Positions 7,011 through 15,818 of a stretch of 64,000 bases of DNA are shown in pieces. The stretch is taken from positions 62,001 through 126,000 of the forward strand of contig JAXMBX010000006.1 of NCBI GenBank assembly GCA_046349635.1. Direction: 5' to 3'. The stretch comes from JAXMBX01 sp046349635. Its GTDB lineage: Bacteria > Planctomycetota > Planctomycetia > Planctomycetales > Planctomycetaceae. Below the pieces are notes generated by a model. It made no database searches. It had not been told where the DNA came from and was given only the letters and a program-made list of their open reading frames with translations. Within the stretch, counting starts at the first letter, position 1; every line of letters starts with the position of its first letter. The translations under genes and the position numbers were made by a program.

Positions 7011-8240
7011 TCAGGGCGCTGCCCCCACCTGACCGAAGGTGTGTTGAGCCCCCCCAATCACAATCCCGGTCTCCTCCGACTTGAGCAGGCGGAGGGCTTC
7101 CTGGGTGGATTCAATCGGCGTCATAAACAATTCATCCACCAGAGTCCCGTCCAATCGGCTCATCAGGAACACCTCACTCCAGTCCACCGCGTGCGTTACT
7201 TGAGTGGCGGTGATCAAATCCGGGGGGGCTTGTTGCCGCAAGGGTTTAAGAATATCGCGGGCATGTCTCGTTCCCTGTAGAAGTTTCAAGCCTTCTCCCG
7301 GTTCGTCCGAAAGTTCGCTGAGGACGATGATCTTGCCCCCCTTCGCCACCAGATTCCGTGCGGTTGCCAATGCGGTCCCGACCTGAGCCCAGTGGATCCC
7401 GCCGGCGTCCGCATCGACACAGACCAGAACGACGGGAACGCGGCTGTCTGTCAGGATCAGGCGTTGGGAATTCAAGAACTCCTTCCCTTTCTGAAAGACG
7501 GCCGTGTCCAGCCCCGCGAACACGGCGCTGACCCCTTCTCCGTCTCCTGCCACCACCTGCAGTGAAAACTGGACCCCCAATAGCCACGTCACTTCATCAA
7601 TGACCTGGCGCAACGGCCGTTCATCGTCCGGCCCTAGTTCCAGATGCCCTTGTCCGTGAACCCGTGCGATGGCTTCGACATTGGACAGGCCGGGATACAG
7701 CACCGAGCCCCCTCCTCGATATCCCGCGACGGGGTCGAATTCAATCGGGCCGACGGTCAGGACGAGGTCCGCGTCAATCAACTCCCGGGCCAGATAAATC
7801 CGTTCTCCCCCGACGGTCGAGGAGAGATAGGCCAGCCCCTTGGTATTGGTCGCGTCATGAATCCGCCATTGCACCTGGGCTTGATCCTCTTTGGGCAATC
7901 GGCTGCGGGGGTCGGACTCGTTCTGTCCGGACAGGCTGGGGGGTTGCAGAATGAGCAGATCTTGCGCTTCGACCCCACCGTTTTTGAGCACCTTCCACAG
8001 TTCTTCCACAAGAATCGAGGCTTCGGGAGTTCCCCGATCGAGTGCGATCACCACTTTGTCTCCCGGGACGACTGCCTTCGCCAGCGGGGGATATTCCAGA
8101 GGGACTGCGAGCGCTGAGGCGACCTTGTCACCGAGGTCAGGCAACGAGGGGGGAGAGGGCCAGACGGTCCACTCTCCCGGAGGATCGGACGGTACCTGAA
8201 ATTCCCCGTCTCGCCCAAACTTCAACGTCACGTCAGCCAT
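7011..8240 (-). CDS. LarA-like (DUF2088) protein lacking the usual catalytic His/Lys
   Basis: 409 residues. The ATG at 8238-8240 (MADVTLKFG) starts where the family does; the frame runs 24 codons further upstream without similarity. The protein aligns by motif with nickel-pincer lactate racemase LarA and DUF2088 relatives: ALDRGTP (about 67-72, family DDxTRPTP), IHDATN with His128 kept, and the AGYRGGGSVLYPGLS segment (172-186). In canonical LarA the last segment reads PHxxAGxSGGRK; here Asp169 stands at the His position and Gly178-Ser179 replace Arg-Lys, the Lys being the pincer-cofactor anchor. So lactate racemase activity is doubtful, and another 2-hydroxy-acid epimerase or a non-catalytic role is possible. 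The gene is divergent from the ECF sigma gene. Confidence 0.75.
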   Translation of the reverse strand: MADVTLKFGRDGEFQVPSDPPGEWTVWPSPPSLPDLGDKVASALAVPLEYPPLAKAVVPGDKVVIALDRGTPEASILVEELWKVLKNGGVEAQDLLILQPPSLSGQNESDPRSRLPKEDQAQVQWRIHDATNTKGLAYLSSTVGGERIYLARELIDADLVLTVGPIEFDPVAGYRGGGSVLYPGLSNVEAIARVHGQGHLELGPDDERPLRQVIDEVTWLLGVQFSLQVVAGDGEGVSAVFAGLDTAVFQKGKEFLNSQRLILTDSRVPVVLVCVDADAGGIHWAQVGTALATARNLVAKGGKIIVLSELSDEPGEGLKLLQGTRHARDILKPLRQQAPPDLITATQVTHAVDWSEVFLMSRLDGTLVDELFMTPIESTQEALRLLKSEETGIVIGGAQHTFGQVGAAP

Positions 8241-8411
8241 GAAAACGGTTTGCCTTCCTTTTTTGAGCGCGGAAACGGGCCTGATCGTCACAAGCCACTG
8301 TCGGTTATTCATACCATTCCCGAGCCGAATGGACTACCATGTCGGGAATTCCACGACTGATTCCGCAGGCCGCGAACCGCCTTCCCAACCCCTTGAATTC
8401 TGGAGACTTCC

Positions 8412-8999
8412 GTGACTGAAGACGATCATTTGATGATTCGCCTTCAGGAGGGGGAGACGTCCGCGTTCGAGGAAATCGTCCGGAAGTATCAGGCTCCTTT
8501 GATTGGCTTCTTCTTTCGCAACACCCGCGATCGACAGTTGGCCGAGGATCTTTCCCAGGAAACGCTGCTTAAGGTGTATCATGTCTCGTGGGATTATCTC
8601 CCCACCGGCAAATTCCGCGGCTGGATGTACCGTATCGCCCGGAACCTGATGATCGATAACATCCGTCGTCGGTCGCATGATGCCTTGATCCACGCGGAGA
8701 CCGACAATCGGGAGGATGAGCAGACTTTTTCCCGGATTGTCGGGGAAATCGTGCCTCCGGATGCTCATGCCGATCAGCGCGAAGTCACCTGTCTCGTGGA
8801 GGAGTTCCTGGAGCAGCTTCCCGAGGAGCAGCGGCTGACGTTCACCCTGCATCATTTTGCCGATTTTCGCCTCTCGGAAGTGGCGGAAATCATGGAATGC
8901 GAACTGGCAACGGCCAAAAGCCGACTCCGCCTGGCTCGCGAAAAACTGCGTGACAAACTGCAAACCAAAGGGATCACCTCTGCGTATCTTGAGGATTAA
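8412..8999 (+). CDS. ECF-type RNA polymerase sigma factor
   Basis: 195 residues from a GTG start at 8412 with GGAGA upstream. Region 2 is clear: FEEIVRKYQAPLIGFFFR, then AEDLSQETLLKVYH and FRGWMYRIARNLMIDNIRRR, binding core RNA polymerase and the -10 element. Region 4 follows a linker of about 30 residues: LEQLPEEQRLTFTLHHF, then LSEVAEIMECELATAKSRLRLARE, the helix-turn-helix for the -35 element. There is no anti-sigma gene next to it. The next substantial gene, 153 bases downstream, encodes a PspA homologue, so the factor probably drives an envelope-stress response that includes PspA. Confidence 0.93.
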   Translation: MTEDDHLMIRLQEGETSAFEEIVRKYQAPLIGFFFRNTRDRQLAEDLSQETLLKVYHVSWDYLPTGKFRGWMYRIARNLMIDNIRRRSHDALIHAETDNREDEQTFSRIVGEIVPPDAHADQREVTCLVEEFLEQLPEEQRLTFTLHHFADFRLSEVAEIMECELATAKSRLRLAREKLRDKLQTKGITSAYLED

Positions 9000-9003
9000 T
9001 CCG

Positions 9004-9156
9004 ATGTTCCCCCGACCTGACCAAAAAACTGATCACCCTCTGATCCATTCGACTCTCCGTGGCGTAGTCAATTCAGGGCGCACGTCACGGGCCGGTATCC
9101 CGTCCCGCCGGGGCTGTGGGAGCTTGGGCATCGCGACGGAAAGGAGGCCCGCATGA
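9004..9156 (+). CDS. Possible tiny linker gene between sigma factor and pspA
   Basis: A 50-codon frame starts with ATG five bases after the sigma-factor stop, and its TGA overlaps the ATG of the pspA-like gene (ATGA at 9153). This would allow translational coupling. The peptide is rich in Arg, Gly and Ser, has no membrane segment and no recognised motif. It may simply be a chance frame; an anti-sigma factor would normally be larger and membrane-bound. Confidence 0.2.
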   Translation: MFPRPDQKTDHPLIHSTLRGVVNSGRTSRAGIPSRRGCGSLGIATERRPA

Positions 9157-9716
9157 GCTATTTCAGCCGTTTGACCGAAATCGTCACCTGCAATCTCAGC
9201 GAATTGCTGAATCGCAATCCCCATCCTCACGAAGTCCTTCCGCAGATCATCAACGAGATTGAAGCGGGGGTGGCCGGAGCGCGGCGAAGCACTAATACCG
9301 CGCAGAGCAACCTGCAGAAACTGGAGTGTGAACTCCAGGAGCACGGAAACCAGATCGTCTACTGGACTTCGATGGCGAAACAGGAACTGGCGGTCGGCAA
9401 TGAAAACGGCGCCCGCATGGCCCTGCTCCGGAAAAAAGAGGTCGAGGATCTGATTGCCGCGCTGCATAAGGAGCAGGCGGCCGCCAAGTCCAACCTGGAA
9501 CATCTCCTGACCATTCAGCGGGCTGTCGAGGCCCGGCTTTCTGAGGCCAAACGCAAGCTGGCGGAACTGGCCCACGGTTCGCCGGCCTCCATCGCAAGTT
9601 CCGTCACCCCCGAGGCGTACCCCGGAGACTCGGAGACGTCGAGCAAGCTCAATACGGAACGGGAGCAGCAGATCGACGCAGAACTGGAAAAACTCCGCCG
9701 CGAACTGCAGGGCTGA
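9153..9716 (+). CDS. pspA: PspA/IM30 (ESCRT-III-like) family protein
   Basis: 187 residues, shorter than E. coli PspA (222). It starts with MSYFSRLTEIVTCNLSELLNR, the amphipathic front helix typical of the family, and the rest is almost entirely predicted helical coiled coil (about 35-140) with many Glu, Lys, Gln and Ala. A Ser/Pro linker and a last helix, EREQQIDAELEKLRREL, end the protein. Such proteins polymerise on stressed inner membranes to keep them sealed. Here the gene follows an ECF sigma gene, unlike the pspF arrangement of enterobacteria, so sigma-factor control is likely. GGAGG stands 8-12 bases before the ATG. Confidence 0.85.
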   Translation: MSYFSRLTEIVTCNLSELLNRNPHPHEVLPQIINEIEAGVAGARRSTNTAQSNLQKLECELQEHGNQIVYWTSMAKQELAVGNENGARMALLRKKEVEDLIAALHKEQAAAKSNLEHLLTIQRAVEARLSEAKRKLAELAHGSPASIASSVTPEAYPGDSETSSKLNTEREQQIDAELEKLRRELQG

Positions 9717-9770
9717 TCGACGCTTGTCTTCAAATACCTCCTCTCTCATCCGAAGAATCATTGTTCCTTG

Positions 9771-10643
9771 ATGGCTACTTCTGACTGGACTGCCGAATAC
9801 CCGTTCACCTCTCGTTTTCGGGACTGGAACGGATTGAAATATCACTATGTCGATGAGGGACAAGGTTCCCCGCTCCTCTTTGCCCACGGCAATCCTACGT
9901 GGAGTTTTGCCTGGCGCAAGCTGCTGTCGGAATTTAGGCGGGATCACCGCGTTCTCGCCGTGGATCACATCGGCTGCGGGCTGTCGGACAAACCCCAGGA
10001 CTATGCCTACACCCTCGACCAGCACGTCCGAAACCTCGTGCGGTTCGTTGAGGAACTCGACCTGCGAAACATCACGCTGGTAGCCCACGATTGGGGGGGC
10101 GCGATCGGGATGGGGGCTGCCACCCGGTTGCCGGAGCGGTTCTCGCGCTTTGTGCTGATGAATACCGCGGCGTTCCGTTCGCAGCAGATTCCCTTTCGGA
10201 TCTGGATCTGCCGTACTCCGTTTTTTGGAACCCTGGGGCTGCGGGGATTGAATCTGTTTTCCCTGGCCGCGCTGAAAATGGCCGTCCGTAAGCCGGAGCG
10301 GATGACGCGTGACGTCCGTGCGGGCTATCTTGCTCCCTATGACTCTTGGAACAATCGCATCGCGGTCCAGCGATTCGTGCAGGATATCCCCCTGCGTCCC
10401 AGCCACCCCAGCTATGGAACGCTGGCAGAGATCGAGGAGAAGCTCTCGCTGTTCGAACAGCGCCCCATGTTACTCCCCTGGGGAATACAGGACTGGTGTT
10501 TCACGCCGCAGTTCCTGGCGGAATTCCAGCGGCGTTTTCCCCGCGCGGAGGCCTGCCCCATCCCGGACGCGGGGCATTACGTCTTCGAGGATGCTCCTGA
10601 GACATTGATCGCCTGCGTCCGCCGTTTTCTGGCGAAGACCTGA
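9771..10643 (+). CDS. Alpha/beta hydrolase, OleB/haloalkane-dehalogenase type
   Basis: 290 residues. Family marks: HGNPTWSFAWR (oxyanion-hole loop), VDHIGCGLSDKP, and the nucleophile elbow VAHDWGGAIGMG with Asp instead of Ser, as in haloalkane dehalogenases and OleB beta-lactone decarboxylases. The catalytic His lies in DAGHYVFEDAPE near the end. The DHIGCGLSDKP and NTAAF patterns fit OleB, which releases CO2 from beta-lactones to give long-chain olefins, better than typical dehalogenases. However, oleA, oleC and oleD are not in the window. The start ATG at 9771 is preferred over a TTG one codon upstream. Confidence 0.8.
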   Translation: MATSDWTAEYPFTSRFRDWNGLKYHYVDEGQGSPLLFAHGNPTWSFAWRKLLSEFRRDHRVLAVDHIGCGLSDKPQDYAYTLDQHVRNLVRFVEELDLRNITLVAHDWGGAIGMGAATRLPERFSRFVLMNTAAFRSQQIPFRIWICRTPFFGTLGLRGLNLFSLAALKMAVRKPERMTRDVRAGYLAPYDSWNNRIAVQRFVQDIPLRPSHPSYGTLAEIEEKLSLFEQRPMLLPWGIQDWCFTPQFLAEFQRRFPRAEACPIPDAGHYVFEDAPETLIACVRRFLAKT

Positions 10644-10652
10644 CGGTATTGA

Positions 10653-13600
10653 TTACGGAATCTGGCTGCCGTTCACCAGGAATTTGCCCGTGTAACTTCC
10701 CGCCGGAATCGTCATGAGGGTGCTGGCTCCGTTGATGATGTTGTTCTGCGAACTCTGCAGGATCAACTTGTCGTCCGTGGTGCTATTCACAGTCTCAAAC
10801 ACAATTCCGCGATGCACCAGGCTGTTGGTGGAGTACATCGTGATCGTGTTGTTGCTGATCTGCACCGTGGAGGGGGCGGTCATGGTGTGGAACAGCAGGC
10901 CCGTGTCGCCATCGACACCCTGCGTGAAGGTGTTGCTCAGGATCTTGACGTCCGACAAGCCCGGGAGCGTGAATTCCGTCCCGATAGATCCCTGCTTGGA
11001 GAACTCCAGCGAGTTCTGGCTGAAAGTCACGGACGTCGGTCCGGCGGCATTCAACACAAAACCCCGGCCATTCAGGCCATCCTGGAAGATCGTGTTCTGC
11101 TGCACCGTCAACGTTGTCATGGCCGAGGTGGAGGCGTTGTTGACGGTCAGCGAGGTGTTGTTGTCCGCGGTTCCCTGCAGGACATTGTTCCTGATCGTAC
11201 CGGAAAGGACACCGTTCCAGGCGATGTTCAACGCCGAATCACCCGCATGGCGAGAAATGAGCGTGTTGTTGAAGGCAGTCAGATTCAGCACTCCCGCACC
11301 CGTGGGAGAGGTATCGACGAGGCTGATGGGATGCGTGACGTCACCTGCAATCGTGTTCGAGGCAAACGTGTAGTTATACGTTCCCGCCGAGTTGAACACG
11401 GCATGGATGCTGTTCGAGCTGAAGATGTTCTCGTTCGCGAGCCAGGAGTTCTGGATCGTCATGTTCTGCGTGTTGACCGAATCGATTGCGTAATTCGTGG
11501 AATCGACGATCCGGGTGTTGTTGACCGTCAGGGATTGCGTTCCCTGGGTGTAAATTCCCGTGTCGTTGTTCTGCAGGTTCACCCGGGCGATGTTCACGTT
11601 TCCTGCATTGATCAACTGGATGCCGGTATCGTTCTGGGCGATCGTTCCACCACTTCCATCGGTGGTGCCGTCACCCGTGATGTTGAAGGTGCCGGGGGTA
11701 TTCATCAACCGGACGCCGTAGCCCGAACTGTCGGCGGAAACCGACGTCAGGGTGACGCCCATCGTCGTGCTCTGCATGTCGACGGCCGGACCAGCCGTCA
11801 TCGCGATCGTACCGGCATCGACGTTCAGCCTCCCGCCGTTATTGGCCAGTAAGCCGGTCGCGTGATCACCCGAGATGTTCAACTCCGCAGCGTAGGTTGT
11901 CGCCGAATTTCCAAGCAGGTGCAAACCGGAGGATCCGAAGACTTGCGTCAAGTTGAGAACGTCGAACGTCACATTTCCGGAGGTGTTGGTGATCAGCACC
12001 CCATCGGCGCCCGAGTGATTTGCGTTCGAGATGTTGGTGGTTCCGTTGAAATTTACGGGCCCGCGCGATCCATCCAGCAGGATTCCCTGCGCGAACCGTC
12101 CGGAGACGGTCACGTCGCCGAAATTTACCTGGGCGGCATCATCGAACACGCGGATCGCGGCGGAGGCGGTGTTCTGGATGGTGGTCAGGCCATGCACGGT
12201 GAATTGTCCGGTGTTGTCAGAGGTGTTGTTCCCGATCAGGATGCCTTCGCCTCCGCTGGAGGCGATATTGATCGTCTGGAATTCGACCGTACCGGTCGAT
12301 CCCTGGAAGTCGATGGCGGCTGCCGTACCGCCGTTCGGCGTGCCGATGTTTGTCGTGCCGCTAAATCCGACGTGCCCTGCGACGTCGTTCAGGTGGATGC
12401 CGATGCCATTACGTCCGCTGATATCCAGATTTCCGAACAGCACGTTTCCGGCGGCGTCCAGCCCGTCGATGTTCACGCTCGCGCCCGAGATATTGGAGAG
12501 CGAAACGGGCTTCTGGAACTGGATCGTCCCTGTCCCGCCGGAAATATCCACACCGTGTCCGATCGTGTTGGCGATCGCCAGCGCGCCGATAGAGGTGGTC
12601 CCGGATGCGTTGACCAATGCCAGACCCGACCCGTGGCTGCCGTTGATTCCAATGTCGGAGAGGGAATTGGAGCCGCTCAGATTTGTAAGGTGGATGCCGT
12701 CTCCACCGGAGTTGTTGACGTCGACTCCCCGGATCGAGATGTCATGCACGCCCGTGCCGCTGATCCCGTACCCCGCGGGGCTGTTGATCACAAAACCCGC
12801 CAGTTCCGTATTCGAGGCCAGGGTGATTGCATTGGCAGGAGCGGCGTTCAGTTCCGGGCGATCGGCTCCGCTCGTGGCGTGCGGGAGGAGAATCGTGCCG
12901 AAATCGCGGCTCAGGAGGCGATAATCCATTCCCGCCGATTCACCCCAGAGCTTCTGTCCGGAAGTGAGCGTGATTTGAGCCGCCGATCCGGAGAACACGC
13001 TGCCGGCATGCACGAAAATCACATCGGAAGCCGGTCCTTGCGCCCCTGCAATGGTGCTGAAAGGATGTTCGACCGTTCCGTCCCCGCCCGTGGGGGCATA
13101 GCTGGCCACATGGTTAAACTCGTAAGCCTGTCCCGTCAGCGGATTCCTGGCGATGACATTGTTTTCGATGATCGTGCGTTGCGGTGAAACGATGTTGTAG
13201 TTGCGGCGTACCCCTTCGGCGATGCGGTCGAAGATGTGGCGTCGGCCGGGCGTCGCATCGTCAAACAGCATTCCGGACCAGGTCCAGGTCAGTCCGACCA
13301 TCACGGAGGTGTCGTAGTAATTGTCATGGCTGACCTGCACGAGGACGCCGATGTTCGACATCGGATTGAACGTCAGTCCGCCGCGACCGCCCGAAATATT
13401 GGGCTGGTCTCCCCCCTGGTACATGTAACCTGCCCCGAAGATTCGGACGTCGTGGGCGTCGGTGTAACCTCCCGGGATCGGGACGCCGAGTTCGATGTCG
13501 CCACCCTGCATGGCCGTCACCAGCAGACGCGCCTGGTCATACCAGAACTGGTGTCCGACGAATCGTGCGCTTCCGGGGATGACCGCCTGGTTCAGTTGCT

Positions 13601-14126
13601 TTTCGGTATTGGACACCGGCAGGTAGTAGTTTCCGTGGACGTCGAAATATTGGCCGCGGGTTTCCAGGTTGAAACCAATCTGATGAAAGGTCGCCTTGGA
13701 GGAATCATCGATGTCGTACCAGATGCTCCCGCCGAACAGTCGTCGCATGTATTCGTTGTAATAGCGTCCGCCGACACCCACGTTCGTGCCGAAACGCCCG
13801 ATGTCGGTCGCAAACGTTCGCAGGTCTCCGAAGAGAATCGCTTCGTCCATCAGGTAATAAGGCATCAATTCAGCGGGGGTGATGCCGTCATCCTGACCGG
13901 GGGCCTGTCCGAACCGATGCCCCAGCCCACCTTTTATTCCCGCTCCGGTGTTGATCACGGATCTGACCCCGGGTGGATAGGCCCAACCTTCTTCGTCGTC
14001 TTCATCGTCCTGGGCGACGGCACACGACGGGCCGGCGAGCAGCAGTAAAACCCAGGTCATCCCCGCCAGGAGAAGCCGGTTCCACATTGCTCGGGACATT
14101 CCGATTCGGAAAAGAAATTTGGCCAT
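10653..14126 (-). CDS. Large surface protein: inverse-autotransporter-like barrel plus right-handed beta-helix
   Basis: 1157 residues from the ATG at 14124-14126, preceded by AGGA; the open frame extends upstream but without signal-like sequence. A signal peptide (LLLAGMTWVLLLLAGPSCAVAQ) is followed by an acidic DDEDDEE stretch. Residues of about 55-320 resemble the beta-barrel domain of inverse autotransporters/intimins: GLGHRFGQ, GVGGRYYNEYMRRLFGGSIWYD, FNLETRGQYFDVHGNYYLP and IFGAGYMYQGG. From about 350 to the end the protein is a long series of short Gly/Asn/Thr/Ser-rich strands (GDGIHLTNLSG, NNTG, IENN) typical of parallel beta-helices. The order barrel-then-passenger fits an inverse autotransporter. 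It is transcribed alone and its 3' end meets the OleB-like gene 9 bases away. Confidence 0.75.
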   Translation of the reverse strand: MAKFLFRIGMSRAMWNRLLLAGMTWVLLLLAGPSCAVAQDDEDDEEGWAYPPGVRSVINTGAGIKGGLGHRFGQAPGQDDGITPAELMPYYLMDEAILFGDLRTFATDIGRFGTNVGVGGRYYNEYMRRLFGGSIWYDIDDSSKATFHQIGFNLETRGQYFDVHGNYYLPVSNTEKQLNQAVIPGSARFVGHQFWYDQARLLVTAMQGGDIELGVPIPGGYTDAHDVRIFGAGYMYQGGDQPNISGGRGGLTFNPMSNIGVLVQVSHDNYYDTSVMVGLTWTWSGMLFDDATPGRRHIFDRIAEGVRRNYNIVSPQRTIIENNVIARNPLTGQAYEFNHVASYAPTGGDGTVEHPFSTIAGAQGPASDVIFVHAGSVFSGSAAQITLTSGQKLWGESAGMDYRLLSRDFGTILLPHATSGADRPELNAAPANAITLASNTELAGFVINSPAGYGISGTGVHDISIRGVDVNNSGGDGIHLTNLSGSNSLSDIGINGSHGSGLALVNASGTTSIGALAIANTIGHGVDISGGTGTIQFQKPVSLSNISGASVNIDGLDAAGNVLFGNLDISGRNGIGIHLNDVAGHVGFSGTTNIGTPNGGTAAAIDFQGSTGTVEFQTINIASSGGEGILIGNNTSDNTGQFTVHGLTTIQNTASAAIRVFDDAAQVNFGDVTVSGRFAQGILLDGSRGPVNFNGTTNISNANHSGADGVLITNTSGNVTFDVLNLTQVFGSSGLHLLGNSATTYAAELNISGDHATGLLANNGGRLNVDAGTIAMTAGPAVDMQSTTMGVTLTSVSADSSGYGVRLMNTPGTFNITGDGTTDGSGGTIAQNDTGIQLINAGNVNIARVNLQNNDTGIYTQGTQSLTVNNTRIVDSTNYAIDSVNTQNMTIQNSWLANENIFSSNSIHAVFNSAGTYNYTFASNTIAGDVTHPISLVDTSPTGAGVLNLTAFNNTLISRHAGDSALNIAWNGVLSGTIRNNVLQGTADNNTSLTVNNASTSAMTTLTVQQNTIFQDGLNGRGFVLNAAGPTSVTFSQNSLEFSKQGSIGTEFTLPGLSDVKILSNTFTQGVDGDTGLLFHTMTAPSTVQISNNTITMYSTNSLVHRGIVFETVNSTTDDKLILQSSQNNIINGASTLMTIPAGSYTGKFLVNGSQIP

Positions 14127-14606
14127 GAATGCCTGTTCCTGATGCCGCAGAAAGACGTCGTGCGGACCGGGAATACCGGAGCCTGCGCCGCCGTCCAAGC
14201 AGTCGTTGTCGGGGAGTTCAATCTGGGAAGTGTGTCGTGAAAGAGTTTCAGCAGCAGGCCTCGAATCCTTTGCTTGAGAGAGGAGCAAAGGGCTCTTTCG
14301 GAGCGGCCGGGAACCGGAACTTTTTCATTGAGAGAAGCGTCATCTACTTCATGCGAACGAAAACGCCAAGATCTCTTTCCGCTTCTGGACGTCCGGAGAA
14401 CAATTTTTGACGAGAAAACAATCCCTTTTGCCGACAGGGGTTACGTCCAAAAACCGGCAGAATCTGCGCGTCGATGACGAGTCTTCTACCGCAGTCGTGG
14501 GTTCTTCATCACCCATTAAGGTTTGTTATGTTAAATAGTAATTCTCATACTGGGATCAGATATGTGATTCGTGCGACAGAAGTTGAGGAAGGTGGCCAAC
14601 CTCACG
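14127..14606. other. Divergent intergenic region between surface protein and AraC regulator
   Basis: No convincing gene in about 480 bases. The last 100 bases before the regulator are markedly AT-rich (around 14510-14570, e.g. TTAAATAGTAATTCTCATA) compared with the surroundings, consistent with promoter sequence for the plus-strand gene. No clear operator repeat was recognised. Confidence 0.4.
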
Positions 14607-15626
14607 ATGTCCGCGATCAGGCACGAGAAAATTCACGTGGTACCCCTCGCCTCATTACGGATGTCAGAACAAATACACACGCCACCCCATACTTCCAGAA
14701 TTCCCTCCCTGGAAGACCCCTTTCTTTTGGCGGAATTCGGCGGCATCACCCGTCGCAGGCTCGGCCGCGCATGTTCCTTTGTGGAACAATCCGCACACGG
14801 ATTGCTCGTGATCGTGGAGTCCGGCAGCATCCACTACGAGACCCATGATGGAGAGACCGCGACCGAATTGCCCACCGGTTCGCTGACGTTTTTCGCCCGG
14901 AATCAATGCACTCTTTCTCCTTCCCGTCAGGATCCCGCTTCCCTGACAGGTTCCCCTGACTCCGTGGTAATCGGCACCCGTGTTTCCGAAACCGACGACG
15001 TTTCCCCGACTGCTCCGACGGTCGTCTGCCTGGCCGTCAAATGGCTGTCGCCGCGCGTGGGCCATCCGCTCGTCTCAGGCAAACAGCAGACTTTGTCGTC
15101 CAGGGGCGGTGGGGAAGCTCGCTGGATTTCCACGACCCTTCAGACTCTGCTCGATGAGGCGGAGTCGCCGGATTTTGAAGGCTCGCGCCTGGCCGATCTT
15201 CTGACGCAGACCCTGATCGGACTCGTCTGTCGTCCCCGGACCGAGCAATACGCCGACTCGATCTCTCCCCACGAACGCCAGGCCTGGGCGCACCCCGAAA
15301 TCGGCCCTGTATTGCGCGATATTCAGCAGCAACCGGAATACAACTGGACGGTTGCCTCGATGGCGGACCGGGTGCAGATTTCCCGTTCTTCTTTTGCCGC
15401 AAAATTCACGGATCTCGTGGGCATTCCCCCGATGAAGTACCTGCTGCAGTGCCGCATGTCGAAGGCCGCGCAGTTGATTACCGAGGGGCGTTACCGCTTC
15501 AAGCAGATTGCGGGGAAAGTGGGCTACAAAACCGAGGCCGCGTTCAATACCGCCTTCAAGCGCTGGTCGGGGGTGTCTCCGGGCGAGTACCGCCGTTTCG
15601 CCGCCTCCTATCGCCCTCCGGTCTGA
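14607..15626 (+). CDS. AraC-family transcriptional regulator
   Basis: 339 residues from ATG at 14607, chosen because AGGAAGG lies about 14 bases before it; a GTG at 14571 would add 12 residues. The N-terminal part (about 20-165) is a cupin-like sensing region (HGLLVIVESGSIHYE, LPTGSLTFFARNQ) of the AraC_binding/cupin_6 kind. The C-terminal ~100 residues hold two helix-turn-helix units: WTVASMADRVQISRSSFAAKF and FKQIAGKVGYKTEAAFNTAFK, followed by GVSPGEYRRF, the AraC end signature. The ligand is unknown. It sits between two unrelated genes, so it may act on a distant target or on the divergent surface-protein gene. Confidence 0.92.
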   Translation: MSAIRHEKIHVVPLASLRMSEQIHTPPHTSRIPSLEDPFLLAEFGGITRRRLGRACSFVEQSAHGLLVIVESGSIHYETHDGETATELPTGSLTFFARNQCTLSPSRQDPASLTGSPDSVVIGTRVSETDDVSPTAPTVVCLAVKWLSPRVGHPLVSGKQQTLSSRGGGEARWISTTLQTLLDEAESPDFEGSRLADLLTQTLIGLVCRPRTEQYADSISPHERQAWAHPEIGPVLRDIQQQPEYNWTVASMADRVQISRSSFAAKFTDLVGIPPMKYLLQCRMSKAAQLITEGRYRFKQIAGKVGYKTEAAFNTAFKRWSGVSPGEYRRFAASYRPPV

Positions 15627-15818
15627 TCCCGCAAAAGCCCGGATCTTCCTCCGAAGCAACGGCACTGGCAGATCCTGCCGGACTCTTCCCGACCTGGCTT
15701 TTTGACCCGGTCAATTCCCGCTCCGCGCCCTTCTCCCGCCTTGACAGTCTTTCAAAAATTCAGAGACTTCCGTTCCGCTCCCCGTTCCCCTCTTTTCTTC
15801 CCAGCGGAAGTCACTGCC

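Noticed and set aside
7011..8240. Calling the LarA-like gene a lactate racemase, paired with lutA for lactate metabolism
   Set aside because: Key His and Lys positions are replaced and an unrelated convergent gene lies between the two, so a joint pathway is not supported.
11862..13187. Long plus-strand open frames across the beta-helix protein gene (also 10812-11852, 12031-12924)
   Set aside because: They are mirror frames of the repeat-rich minus-strand gene; their translations are Arg/Val/Asp-rich without domains or starts with ribosome sites.
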